64,000 bases of DNA from SZUA-430 sp964638635 (GCA_964638635.1 CAZXAQ010000013.1:1-64000); one strand, 5' to 3'. Positions 8,363-16,281 are shown, counted from the first letter of the stretch. Translations and numbers: made by a program. Notes: a model not told the origin generated them from the sequence alone.

Positions 8363-9271
8363 TCATCCGCGCACGCTCAAGTAACGCGCCAACGGCACCG
8401 TCGCTGGCGCGCGCGTGCCCATGCCGGAGAGTTCGTGCGCGAGGCAGATGCCGGGAACGAATTTCGGGTCTGCGAACGGCGCCACAGCCTCTGCCAACGC
8501 CTTGTCGTTCGGCGCGAGGCGGCCGACCGGTTCGAAGCGCATCTTACGCGCCCAAGCGGGCGTGAGGCGGCTCGCGAACAGGCAGAGCCGCGGCTTCTCG
8601 GCCAGCTTTTGCCAAAGGACAGTTGTTTCCTCTTCGATCATCGCAGTGGCGCAGGCGTCGAGCGTGGGTTTCGCCGTTTCGAACCAACTCAATCGCGCGA
8701 CGGCGTACCACGCGAAGACGCCGAGATAGTGGCCGCGACCGAGAACGGCCATCGCGCCGTAGCCGTAGTGGTGCCAATCCGGATCGGCTTCGGGTTTGGC
8801 GCGCTGCGGATTCAGCGTGCGGGCGGTATTCTTCACCGGATAGGTGACGCAGTCGCCGACTTCGAAGACGAAGGGGTCGGGTTTCTCCTGCACCTTGCGC
8901 TTCACGGGCTTCGGGTGGGGCTTCGCCCATTTCTCGCGCAGTTCTGTCAGCAGTTTTGTACGCTTCGCGAGGTCGCGTTCGGTCATCTTGAGCGCGCGTT
9001 TTGTTTCAATGTCGAGCCCTGTGTCGATGATCGTCGTCGCGGTCGAGAACACACGCGGCGCCTTGACGCCGTGGGCGTGAAACTGATCGGCGAGGACGAG
9101 CCACATGTCCGGGTACTCTTCGTCCCGCTTGTCGGCGAGGTTCGGGTACGTCTTCGTCAGCGCTTCGACGATGCCGTCGCCGTCGAACGGGGCCTTGAAC
9201 AACTCGCGCACGCTGTCGCGGATGTCGTTCGCCGCATCGCTGCCGTAGAGTGTGACGCTCCAAGTTCCCAT
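8363..9271 (-). CDS. Hypothetical protein with DUF4259-like N-terminus
   Basis: 302 residues, soluble, no signal peptide. The start at 9271 has GGGAGG 5 nt upstream and gives MGTWSVTLYGSDAANDIRDS, resembling the MGTW..-type opening of DUF4259-like proteins, followed by a helical region with WLVLADQFHAHG. A basic Lys/Pro-rich linker (residues ~145-160) leads to a second part (VFEVGDCVTYPVKN ... HHYGYGAMAVLGRGHYLGVF) that looks like a small beta domain. I do not recognise a biochemical function. It lies between leuB and asd in the same direction, with 58 and 65 nt gaps, and may be a passenger in that transcription unit. Confidence 0.7.
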   Translation of the reverse strand: MGTWSVTLYGSDAANDIRDSVRELFKAPFDGDGIVEALTKTYPNLADKRDEEYPDMWLVLADQFHAHGVKAPRVFSTATTIIDTGLDIETKRALKMTERDLAKRTKLLTELREKWAKPHPKPVKRKVQEKPDPFVFEVGDCVTYPVKNTARTLNPQRAKPEADPDWHHYGYGAMAVLGRGHYLGVFAWYAVARLSWFETAKPTLDACATAMIEEETTVLWQKLAEKPRLCLFASRLTPAWARKMRFEPVGRLAPNDKALAEAVAPFADPKFVPGICLAHELSGMGTRAPATVPLARYLSVRG

Positions 9272-9329
9272 GTTTGCCTCCCGAAACCGCGTCTCGATTA
9301 TGCGCTCGGGTTGGTTACGAATTTCTGGC

Positions 9330-10433
9330 TCAAATCCTCTCAATTTGCGCGAGGATGGCCGATCCCATCTCTTTCGTGCCCACCAAGCGCTTGCCGGGCT
9401 GCATGATGTCGCCGGTACGGATGCCCTGGTCGAGGACGGCGGAAACCGCGCGTTCGACGAGGTCGGCTTCCTTTTTCATGGCGAAGGAATAGCGCAGGCA
9501 CATGGCGAAGGAGAGGATCGCGGCGATCGGGTTTGCCTTGTCTTGGCCCGCGATGTCGGGGGCGGAGCCGTGAATGGGTTCGTAGAGGGCGCGCTGTTTG
9601 CCGTTCGCGTCGCGTGCGCCCAGCGAGGCGGACGGGAGCATGCCGATCGAGCCCGTGAGCTGCGCCGCTTCGTCGGAGAGGATATCGCCGAACAGGTTGT
9701 CGGTGACGATCACGTCGAACTGCTTCGGGTTGCGCACGAGTTGCATGGCGCAGTTGTCGGCGAGGATGTGGGTCAGCTCCACGTCCTTGTAGTCCGCCGC
9801 ATGAAGTTTCGTGACCTCTTCCTTCCAGAGCAGGCCGGACGTCATCACGTTGTGCTTTTCGGCGGAGGCGACTTTGTTCTTGCGCAGGCGCGCAAGTTCG
9901 AACGCCACGCGGGCGATGCGGTGGATTTCGTGGGTGTCGTAAACTTGCGTGTCGACGCCGCGGCGTTCGCCATTCGGCAGCTGTGTGATGCCGCGCGGTT
10001 CGCCGAAATAGACGCCGCCGGTGAGTTCGCGCACGATCATGATGTCGAGGCCTGCCACGATCTCGGGCTTGAGCGTCGACGATTCCTTCAGCGCGTCGAA
10101 GCAGAGCGCGGGGCGGAGGTTTGCGAACAGGCCGAGGTCCTTGCGTAGGCGGAGCAGCGCCGCTTCCGGGCGCTTGTCGTAGGGCACGCTCGCGTATTTC
10201 GGACCGCCGACCGCGCCGAACAGCACGGCGTCGGCGGCGAGCGCCTTCTTCATCGCGGCTTCGGTGACCGGGACCCCGTGTTTGTCGTAGGAAGCGCCGC
10301 CGACGAGGTCGCGGTCGGTTTCGAATTTCTGGCCTCCGCTGGCGTTGAACCAGGCGATCAGGCGCTCGACCTCGGCCATCACTTCGGGGCCGATGCCGTC
10401 GCCAGGGAGGAGGAGCAGTTGCTTGGTCGTCAT
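9330..10433 (-). CDS. leuB: 3-Isopropylmalate dehydrogenase
   Basis: 367 residues. It oxidatively decarboxylates 3-isopropylmalate in leucine synthesis. Landmarks: LLLLPGDGIGPEVMAEVERL at the N-terminus, VGGPKYASVP, LRKDLGLFANLRPA, RELTGGVYFGEPRG, and the metal/substrate motif DNLFGDILSDEAAQLTGSIG, then PIHGSAPDIAGQDKANP. I chose ATG 10433 (MTTKQLLLLPGDG); two codons upstream lie another possible start. No clear Shine-Dalgarno is visible. The leader carries an array of CTAACG repeats (10452-10530). leuB is separated from leuC/leuD by a plus-strand GNAT gene and so needs its own promoter. Confidence 0.95.
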   Translation of the reverse strand: MTTKQLLLLPGDGIGPEVMAEVERLIAWFNASGGQKFETDRDLVGGASYDKHGVPVTEAAMKKALAADAVLFGAVGGPKYASVPYDKRPEAALLRLRKDLGLFANLRPALCFDALKESSTLKPEIVAGLDIMIVRELTGGVYFGEPRGITQLPNGERRGVDTQVYDTHEIHRIARVAFELARLRKNKVASAEKHNVMTSGLLWKEEVTKLHAADYKDVELTHILADNCAMQLVRNPKQFDVIVTDNLFGDILSDEAAQLTGSIGMLPSASLGARDANGKQRALYEPIHGSAPDIAGQDKANPIAAILSFAMCLRYSFAMKKEADLVERAVSAVLDQGIRTGDIMQPGKRLVGTKEMGSAILAQIERI

Positions 10434-10451
10434 GTGATGCAAAATCGAATC

Positions 10452-10530
10452 CGTTAGATGCGTTAGAATGGCTCATTTCCGCGGCTTTTGCCGTTAGAAA
10501 TGCGTTAGATTTCCGTTAGGGGAGCGTTAG
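10452..10530 (-). repeat. Phased CTAACG repeat array in the leuB leader
   Basis: The hexamer CGTTAG (CTAACG on the leuB strand) occurs six times, starting at 10452, 10461, 10492, 10503, 10514 and 10525. The last four are spaced exactly 11 bp, and the 31-bp gap is about three helical turns. The array lies between the leuB start and a TTGACA at 10551-10556. It could be a set of transcription-factor half-sites on one DNA face, or simply a degenerate short tandem repeat. Confidence 0.6.
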
Positions 10531-10556
10531 GTCGTTCGTTCCGTGCGTGCTGTCAA
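10528..10556 (-). promoter_or_regulatory. Possible leuB promoter
   Basis: On the minus strand TTGACA (10551-10556) is a perfect -35. A -10 at 17-18 nt spacing would be GACCTA or ACCTAA, which is weak and overlaps the outermost CTAACG repeat. The overlap suggests that a protein binding the repeats could control this promoter. This is inference. Confidence 0.35.
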
Positions 10557-10723
10557 CTTAAGGAGCGATAATAGAACTTCCCTAGCGCCTCTACCACGGC
10601 GCCGATTGCCTCACACCGCCGCCTGCTTGCGTTCCACTTCAAGCTGAGGGACGAAATGCCAGTGCGACGTGTCGTGCGCGACAACATGCCATGACGCAAC
10701 GATGACCTGGCAGGAGAACTTCG

Positions 10724-11638
10724 ATGACCATCGACATCCGACCGTTGCGCGAAAGCGATTTGCCGGAGGCCGATCGCATCTTCCGACTGGCGTTCGGAAC
10801 GTTCTTGGGACTGCCCGATCCGACGGCGTTTGCGGCGGGCGCCGATTTGATCGGCACGCGGTGGCGGGCGCCGGCCGGCAATGCCGCGTTCGGGGCGTTC
10901 GACGGCGAGACGCTGGTCGGATCGAATTTTGTCGCGAATTGGGGGAGCTTCGGGTTCTTCGGACCGCTGACGGTCCGTCCGGACTATTGGAGCAAGGGTA
11001 TCGCGCAGCGGCTTCTCGCGCCCACGATGGATACGTTTGCGCGCTGGGGCGTCAGGCAAGCGGGCCTCTTCACGTTTCCGCACAGCCCGAAGCATTTGGC
11101 GCTGTATCAGAAGTACGATTTTTGGCCGCAGCAGTTGACGCCGCTGATGGCGAAGCGCGTGACGGAGGCGTCTGCGATTGCGAGCGCTTTCGACGGATCG
11201 CGGGCGGACTTGATCGCGCAGGCGCGCGATATAACGGGTGCGATGTTTCCCGGGCTCGACGTTTCGGGCGAGATCGATGCGCTTCTCGATCAGAAGCTGG
11301 GCGAGGTTGTGACGGTGCGCGATGGTGGATCGGTTGGCGCGTTTGCGGTTTGTCACGTGGGGCCCGGCAGCGAGGCTGGACCGAATGCGGTTTACATCAA
11401 GTTCGCCGCGGCGCGGGATGGGGCGTCATTCGGCAAGCTCCTCGCGGCGTGCGAGGCGCTCGCGGCGCGTCGCGGCATGGGTGTGGTGACTGCCGGCGTA
11501 AACACGGCGTGTCATGGGGCTTATCGGGAGGTGTTGAACCACGGGTTCCGCACGCAGTTCACGGGCGTCGCCATGCAGCGCGGGAACGGCGCTGGGTATT
11601 TGGCGCCGGAGGCGTTCGTGCTCGGCGATTGGCGCTGA
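10724..11638 (+). CDS. GNAT-family N-acetyltransferase (double-domain)
   Basis: 304 residues. The first ~150 form a GNAT domain: MTIDIRPLRESDLPEADRIF, then the acetyl-CoA-binding strand and loop GPLTVRPDYWSKGIAQRLLA, and KHLALYQKYDFW. The second half (GSVGAFAVCHVGPGSEAGPN, FGKLLAACEALAARRGM, AYREVLNHGFRTQFTGVAM) looks like another GNAT-like fold without an obvious cofactor loop. It would acetylate an unknown small molecule or protein. GGAG lies 9 nt before the ATG. Transcribed against the surrounding leu genes, splitting leuB from leuD. Substrate unknown. Confidence 0.82.
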   Translation: MTIDIRPLRESDLPEADRIFRLAFGTFLGLPDPTAFAAGADLIGTRWRAPAGNAAFGAFDGETLVGSNFVANWGSFGFFGPLTVRPDYWSKGIAQRLLAPTMDTFARWGVRQAGLFTFPHSPKHLALYQKYDFWPQQLTPLMAKRVTEASAIASAFDGSRADLIAQARDITGAMFPGLDVSGEIDALLDQKLGEVVTVRDGGSVGAFAVCHVGPGSEAGPNAVYIKFAAARDGASFGKLLAACEALAARRGMGVVTAGVNTACHGAYREVLNHGFRTQFTGVAMQRGNGAGYLAPEAFVLGDWR

Positions 11639-11671
11639 GCGTTTCCTGAGATGGCGGTGGTTGCGCGTTCG

Positions 11672-11860
11672 TCAGTAAGAGCACCACGAAGACCTCGAAG
11701 GACGCGCGAAGATCACGAAGAGTCTCGTGCCGTTTCGCATGCGCCCGCGCGCGGAACGCGCGCAACAATGGCGCTTCGCGCCGACGCTGCGGTTGCCGGA
11801 GCGCAAAGCGCCTTGGTGATCTTCGTGAATCCTTCGAGGCCTTCGTGTTGCTCTTTCTGA
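11672..11860. mobile_element. Non-coding inverted-repeat element (MITE-like) with CGAAG units
   Basis: Two 45-nt arms, 11672-11716 and 11816-11860, are inverted copies matching at 39 of 45 positions with no gaps. They enclose a ~99-bp GC-rich core with no credible gene. Each arm contains CGAAG units spaced 9-11 bp (left arm at 11687, 11696 and 11707, with one more at 11716 entering the core). The element fills the space between the convergent genes GNAT and leuD, so a folded arm pair could also act as a bidirectional terminator. No target-site duplication is evident. The arms resemble in design those around the GxxExxY gene at 33433-34017. Confidence 0.7.
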
Positions 11861-11886
11861 GCCGATACAGCGAAACCTCTTGATGG

Positions 11887-12492
11887 CTACATCCACGGGC
11901 TCTGTGCGCGGCGTTTGGCTTCGAAGGCGTCGATCGACTTTTCGTGGCGGAGGGTCAGGCCGATGTCGTCCCAGCCGTTCAGGAGGCATTGTTTGCGGAA
12001 GGGGTCGATATCGAACTTGATCATGCCGCCGTCGGGCCCGCGGATTTCTTGTTTCTCGAGGTCGACGGTGACGACCGCGTTTGCGCCTCGGTTGGCGTCG
12101 TCCATCAGCTTGTCGACGTCTTCTTGCGGCAGCACGATCGGCAAGATGCCGTTCTTGAAGCAGTTGTTGTAGAAGATGTCGGCGTAGGACGTCGCGATCA
12201 CGCAGCGGATGCCGAAGTCGGCCAAGGCCCAAGGCGCGTGCTCGCGGCTTGAACCGCAGCCGAAATTTTGACCGGTGACCAAAATCTGCGCCTTGCGGTA
12301 GGCGGGCTTGTTGAGCACGAAATCGGGTATTTCGGCGCCCGCCGTCGTGTAACGCATCTCCTCGAACAGGTGCTTGCCGAGGCCCGTTCTTTGAATCGTC
12401 TTCAAAAACTGCTTCGGGATGATCATGTCGGTGTCGACGTTGATCATCGGCAGCGGGGCTGCGACGGCGGTGAGGGTGGTGAATTTTTGCAT
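11887..12492 (-). CDS. leuD: 3-Isopropylmalate dehydratase small subunit
   Basis: 201 residues, the swivelling domain of isopropylmalate isomerase, which works with LeuC to convert 2- to 3-isopropylmalate. Landmarks: PLPMINVDTDMIIPKQFLKT at the N-terminus, the substrate loop GQNFGCGSSREHAPWAL, FYNNCFKNGILPIVL, and the C-terminal GWDDIGLTLRHEKSIDAFE. Start at 12492. It lies 5 nt after the DUF3089 gene's stop and so is read from the same message as leuC. Its 3' end faces the MITE-like element at 11672-11860. Confidence 0.95.
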   Translation of the reverse strand: MQKFTTLTAVAAPLPMINVDTDMIIPKQFLKTIQRTGLGKHLFEEMRYTTAGAEIPDFVLNKPAYRKAQILVTGQNFGCGSSREHAPWALADFGIRCVIATSYADIFYNNCFKNGILPIVLPQEDVDKLMDDANRGANAVVTVDLEKQEIRGPDGGMIKFDIDPFRKQCLLNGWDDIGLTLRHEKSIDAFEAKRRAQSPWM

Positions 12493-12497
12493 GAGAC

Positions 12498-13568
12498 CTA
12501 GGACTTTGGTTGTGCGAGGTACGCGTCGACGCGCTCTTCCAAATTTTTCCGAAAGTTGGCGCCGAAAAGCGCGAAGACCAGGGAGTGATGATTGTCGCGC
12601 CCAAACATGTTCATTATCAGCTGAAGCGGCATCGGCACGCCTTCATACACATTTGCTCGAATCTCGGAGACGACCAGGCGGCCATTTTCGTCGCACTTCG
12701 CGTCGGCAGCGTGAGGCACTGGTTTATCCGGTGCATTGAGCGGGCTCACACCAAGATTGAGTTCAAAATCCGCGTAGGCACCGTCCGTGCGCCACGTGAG
12801 CGGATTGACGCAGATGATGCCTGTCTGATCGAAAAGCGCATTCAAGCCTGTGCGCAGGTGCGGACCTACCGGATTGAACGTTGCCACGCAGCCTATCTGC
12901 GTCGGCTCGGCGCAGATCGGAATGTCCGGCGACTCTTTTGCAAATTGTTCTTGCTTCATCCACCAAATCAACGGGTAGGCTACCACCATGCGCTTCTTCA
13001 GCTCGGTGCCGCTGATGCGATTCTTCAGAAGATTGAAGATGTGTTTGCCACCCTGGCTTGCGCCTGCGAGAACGAACGGGCGGCCGTTGTTGTAGTGAGC
13101 GATGTAATAGTCGAACGCCCGCTCAACGTCGCGATATGCGAGATCGAGGGCTTTCTCGCCGTTGTCGGTCTTGTCTGCGAAGGCGCCGAGAATTGCTTGA
13201 CGCGAGCGGGGGAAATATATCTTGCAGCAGGAGTACACGTCACCTACGCGCGCTAACATTTGAGCTGTGAACTTGATCGTCTCTGCGTCTTCCGGCGTCT
13301 GATTCCAATATCCCTTGTAGGGCTGGAAATACGTCGTGCCGGGAACAATGAAGACGTCGACCGGTTGCGTTGCGTCTTTGTCCGGCAAAGCTGCCCATCC
13401 GCCGGGTGTCGCGTAGTCAAACGCCGGCGGTTCGGCGAACGGCTTTCCCGGCGTCGCCATCCACATGATCGCGCTGTAGCGAACTGAGTCGAAGTTTAGC
13501 CAAACCACGAGGGTAACTATCGCAAGAATCGCGACGAACCCAGCGAGCACTCGGAGGAGCAACGACAT
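12498..13568 (-). CDS. DUF3089 alpha/beta-hydrolase-like membrane-anchored protein
   Basis: 356 residues. An N-terminal hydrophobic helix (residues ~4-25) would anchor it in the inner membrane with the rest outside. The body contains VDVFIVPGTTYF, a CC pair (VYSCCKIYFPRSRQ) and a nucleophile elbow GASQGG with Ser near residue 171, typical of DUF3089 hydrolases. C-terminal NMFGRDNHHSLVFALF may hold the catalytic His. I chose ATG 13568 (GGGG at 7 nt) over 13580. It lies between leuC and leuD, with only 5 nt to leuD, so it is probably co-transcribed with the leucine genes. Substrate unknown. Confidence 0.8.
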   Translation of the reverse strand: MSLLLRVLAGFVAILAIVTLVVWLNFDSVRYSAIMWMATPGKPFAEPPAFDYATPGGWAALPDKDATQPVDVFIVPGTTYFQPYKGYWNQTPEDAETIKFTAQMLARVGDVYSCCKIYFPRSRQAILGAFADKTDNGEKALDLAYRDVERAFDYYIAHYNNGRPFVLAGASQGGKHIFNLLKNRISGTELKKRMVVAYPLIWWMKQEQFAKESPDIPICAEPTQIGCVATFNPVGPHLRTGLNALFDQTGIICVNPLTWRTDGAYADFELNLGVSPLNAPDKPVPHAADAKCDENGRLVVSEIRANVYEGVPMPLQLIMNMFGRDNHHSLVFALFGANFRKNLEERVDAYLAQPKS

Positions 13569-13618
13569 CGCAGACCCCATTGTTGTGTTCCGCGATCGGC
13601 GCCGCGGTTGGGGGAAGC

Positions 13619-13690
13619 TTAGCCCAGATCGCGCACGTCCGCGAGGTGTCCCTTGATCGCCGCGGCCGCGTAGTTGGGGGAGCAGTCCCT
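13619..13690 (-). pseudogene. leuC: Remnant of a second leuC 3' end
   Basis: The minus strand reads GRDCSPNYAAAAIKGHLADV then RDLG and TAA (stop at 13619-13621). This matches the C-terminus of the intact LeuC (GRTHLMSPAMAAAAAIRGHL then ADVREL, stop). Over the last ~50 nt the two DNA copies agree at roughly 80%, with several differences in third codon positions. The copy lacks any upstream leuC sequence and abuts the vapD stop. It lies on the far side of the DUF5397/vapD pair from leuC, so the pair is bracketed by direct repeats of the leuC tail. Confidence 0.75.
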
Positions 13691-13692
13691 GC

Positions 13693-13983
13693 CTACCGGT
13701 TCCCTTCGCCCTTCACGAAGGCGGTGAAGTCCGACCAATGCTCAACCTTGAAAGCCCGGATGTCGCGAACGCACTGTGCGAACCAAGGCAATTTGCGTAA
13801 CGCGTCGATGGCAGAGAACAGGTTAGCCAGATTGTCATCCGGCGTGATGTAGAGGCTGCCTTGCACACGGTTGAAGCCAAATTTTGCAAGTGCGTTGCCG
13901 ATGTCAGCATACGCCTGCGAAACACCCTTTGGGTGGACTGCCGCGGTCACTTGCACGACAAGATCGAAGGCGATCGCAAACAT
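13693..13983 (-). CDS. vapD: VapD-family endoribonuclease (toxin-like)
   Basis: 96 residues, the standard VapD length, with a ferredoxin-like fold related to Cas2. Recognisable blocks: MFAIAFDLVV at the N-terminus, YADIGNALAKFGFNRVQGSLY in the centre, and LRKLPWFAQCVRDIRAFKVEHWSDFT at the C-terminus. VapD proteins are RNA-cleaving toxins in the characterised examples. The catalytic Asp expected near the N-terminus is present as D7. The start overlaps the DUF5397 stop by one base (TGATG), so the two are translationally coupled. Its stop codon TAG touches the leuC remnant. Confidence 0.82.
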   Translation of the reverse strand: MFAIAFDLVVQVTAAVHPKGVSQAYADIGNALAKFGFNRVQGSLYITPDDNLANLFSAIDALRKLPWFAQCVRDIRAFKVEHWSDFTAFVKGEGNR

Positions 13984-14192
13984 CAGGATTCTTTTGGATC
14001 GTCGATGATCGCTGAGTAGGGATAATCCAGCTCCTCGCCGCTTTCGACGACGCGGATACGCATCGTTACATCGCCATCCGGCATCTCTTTTCCGGCGGCG
14101 GTTATCTCGTAGACAGGGCCAACCGAACCAAAGCGGCGAAAGGTACCGACAAGGCGTGGCGGCTCAGGAATGAAGCGGCGATGCAGGTTCAT
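13983..14192 (-). CDS. DUF5397-like small protein, probable VapD partner
   Basis: 69 residues: RRFIPEPPRLVGTFRRFGSV, GPVYEITAAGKEMPDGDVTM, RIRVVESGEELDYPYSAI. I recognise this as the small DUF5397 type that often precedes vapD in alphaproteobacteria, where it would be the antitoxin by position; that role is an inference. It begins 12 nt after the leuC stop and overlaps vapD by one base. Together with vapD it forms a compact 500-nt module sitting between the leuC tail and a second copy of that tail. Confidence 0.72.
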   Translation of the reverse strand: MNLHRRFIPEPPRLVGTFRRFGSVGPVYEITAAGKEMPDGDVTMRIRVVESGEELDYPYSAIIDDPKES

Positions 14193-14204
14193 GGCCGGAC
14201 TATA

Positions 14205-15605
14205 CTACAGCTCCCGCACGTCTGCGAGGTGGCCCCGAATTGCCGCGGCCGCGGCCATGGCGGGCGACATCAGATGCGTGCGGCCTCCCCTGCCCTGTCT
14301 TCCTTCGAAGTTGCGGTTCGAGGTGGAGGCGCAGCGTTCGCCGGGTTCGAGTTTGTCGGCGTTCATGGCGAGGCACATGGAACAGCCGGGTTCGCGCCAT
14401 TCGAAGCCGGCGGCGGTGAAGATTTTGTCGAGGCCTTCGCTCTCGGCTTGTTCTTTCACGAGGCCGGAGCCGGGGACGATCATGGCGCCGACGTGGGGGG
14501 CGACTTTCTTGCCGGCCACGACTTTTGCGACTTCGCGGAAATCTTCGATGCGGCCGTTCGTGCAGGAGCCGATGAAGACGCGGTCGACTTTGACGTCCTT
14601 CATCGCGGTGCCGGCTTTCAGGCCCATGTAGTCGAGCATGCGTTCCATGGCGGCGCGGCGTTGCGGGTCGCTTTCCGTCGCGGGATCGGGGACGTGGCCG
14701 GTGATGGGCACGACGTTTTCGGGGCTGGTGCCCCAGGTGACGAGCGGCGGGATCTCGGCCGCGTCGAGTTTCACTTCGACGTCGAACTTGGCGCCCTCGT
14801 CGGACTTCAGCGTGCGCCAGTAGGCGACGGCCGCTTCCCAGGCCGCGCCCTTTGGTGCGTTTGGACGGCCCTTCAGATAATTGAACGTTGTTTCATCGGG
14901 TGCGATCAGGCCGGCGCGGGCGCCCGCTTCGATCGACATGTTGCAGACCGTCATGCGGCCTTCCATCGAGAGCGCGCGGATCGCCTCTCCCGCATACTCG
15001 ATCACGAAGCCGGTGCCGCCGGCGGTGCCGATCTTCCCGATGATGGCGAGGATGATGTCCTTGGCCGTGATGCCGGGGGCGGGTTTGCCGTCGACGGTCA
15101 CGCGCATGTTCTTTGACGGGCGCGCTTGCAGCGTTTGGGTTGCCAGCACGTGTTCGACTTCGCTGGTGCCGATGCCGAAGGCGAGCGCGCCGAACGCGCC
15201 GTGGGTCGCGGTGTGGCTGTCGCCGCAGACGATCGTTTGGCCGGGGAGCGTCAAGCCCTGCTCCGGCCCCACGATGTGGACGATGCCTTGGCGGATGTCG
15301 TCCATCGCGAAATAGGTGACGCCGAAGTCCTTGGCGTTCTTCTCGAGCGTCGCGACCTGGAGCGCGGATTCGGGGTCGGCGATGCCGTGGGAGCGGTCGG
15401 TCGTCGGCACGTTGTGGTCGGCGACGGCGAGCGTCAGCTCCGGGCGGCGGACTTTTCGCTTGGCGAGGCGCAAGCCTTCGAACGCCTGCGGGCTCGTCAC
15501 CTCGTGCACGAGGTGGCGGTCGATGTAGAGGACGGCCGCCTCGCCCGGTTCGGCGTGGACCAGGTGGGCGTCCCAGATTTTGTCGTAGAGGGTGGTTGCG
15601 GTCAT
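14205..15605 (-). CDS. leuC: 3-Isopropylmalate dehydratase large subunit
   Basis: 466 residues, the [4Fe-4S] subunit of isopropylmalate isomerase (aconitase family). Landmarks: TTLYDKIWDAHLVH at the N-terminus, DHNVPTTDR, GQTIVCGDSHTATHGAFGAL, and the cluster ligands in VFIGSCTNGRIEDFR and PGCSMCLAMN. I chose ATG 15605 (MTATTLYDKIWDAH); the longer ORF adds 22 unrelated residues. It is the first gene of a minus-strand unit that continues through DUF5397, vapD, DUF3089 and leuD. Its last ~25 codons are duplicated in diverged form at 13619-13690. Confidence 0.95.
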   Translation of the reverse strand: MTATTLYDKIWDAHLVHAEPGEAAVLYIDRHLVHEVTSPQAFEGLRLAKRKVRRPELTLAVADHNVPTTDRSHGIADPESALQVATLEKNAKDFGVTYFAMDDIRQGIVHIVGPEQGLTLPGQTIVCGDSHTATHGAFGALAFGIGTSEVEHVLATQTLQARPSKNMRVTVDGKPAPGITAKDIILAIIGKIGTAGGTGFVIEYAGEAIRALSMEGRMTVCNMSIEAGARAGLIAPDETTFNYLKGRPNAPKGAAWEAAVAYWRTLKSDEGAKFDVEVKLDAAEIPPLVTWGTSPENVVPITGHVPDPATESDPQRRAAMERMLDYMGLKAGTAMKDVKVDRVFIGSCTNGRIEDFREVAKVVAGKKVAPHVGAMIVPGSGLVKEQAESEGLDKIFTAAGFEWREPGCSMCLAMNADKLEPGERCASTSNRNFEGRQGRGGRTHLMSPAMAAAAAIRGHLADVREL

Positions 15606-15743
15606 GGCGGGGATTACATAGCGGCTTGCGAGGTTTCGGGAAACGCGCAAGTTTGGCTGTAGAACCTGCATTCGCGCATTTGGCTCTTCCGTTCGCGGGC
15701 CTCAATTCGGTAACGTCAGCCTCGTTTTCCGGGGAGCCCAATC

Positions 15744-16274
15744 ATGATTAGTCGTTTCACGACCGCCGTGCTGTTGCTCGTTGCCTTTGCGTATCCGGCA
15801 CTTGCCGATGATGTCCGAGAGCAAAGTTTGCTCGGGGGTAAGGCGACGATCTCGCTTCCCGCCGGGCTTGATGCAATGTCCGATGAGGCAAAGAAAACGA
15901 AGTTTGGCGCGAACCCTCCCCAGGAGGTGTATGCGAATGAGCGCGGAACAGTCAGCGTTGCCGTTGCCGTAAGCGCCTATCCTGGAAACCACACGCTCAA
16001 GGAGTTGACGCCCGCAATGGCCGCGGGCCTCAATAAGGCGGGCAATGTCGCGGACTGGCACAAGATCGGGTTGCGCAAGATCGACGGGCGCGAGTTTGGG
16101 GTGTTGGAGTTCAACAGCAAGGCCGCCGATACTGAGATCTACAACCACATTTACGTGACGAAGCGTGGTGACGAACTGGTCGTCTTTACCGTCAACAGCA
16201 CGGTCGGCTTGCTCGATGAGTGGCGGAGCAAACTTGAGGCTATCGTCGAAAGCACACGCGTCAGCGAACCCTAG
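15744..16274 (+). CDS. Exported hypothetical protein
   Basis: 176 residues with a clear signal peptide (MISRFTTAVLLLVAFAYPALA). The mature part is predicted alpha/beta: SLLGGKATISLPAGLDAMSD, VYANERGTVSVAVAVSAYPG, REFGVLEFNSKAADTEIYNH, and a C-terminal VFTVNSTVGLLDEWRSKLEA. The layout resembles small periplasmic proteins that check amphipathic input (YP-rich, PsbP-like folds), but I do not recognise a family. It is divergent from leuC across 138 bp and ends 7 nt before a GNAT gene. Confidence 0.65.
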   Translation: MISRFTTAVLLLVAFAYPALADDVREQSLLGGKATISLPAGLDAMSDEAKKTKFGANPPQEVYANERGTVSVAVAVSAYPGNHTLKELTPAMAAGLNKAGNVADWHKIGLRKIDGREFGVLEFNSKAADTEIYNHIYVTKRGDELVVFTVNSTVGLLDEWRSKLEAIVESTRVSEP

Positions 16275-16281
16275 TTCTCGC

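Noticed and set aside
10434..10560. Leader peptide for leucine attenuation upstream of leuB
   Set aside because: CTA (Leu) triplets in the CTAACG repeats fall in different frames; no short ORF with consecutive Leu codons and a start codon exists.
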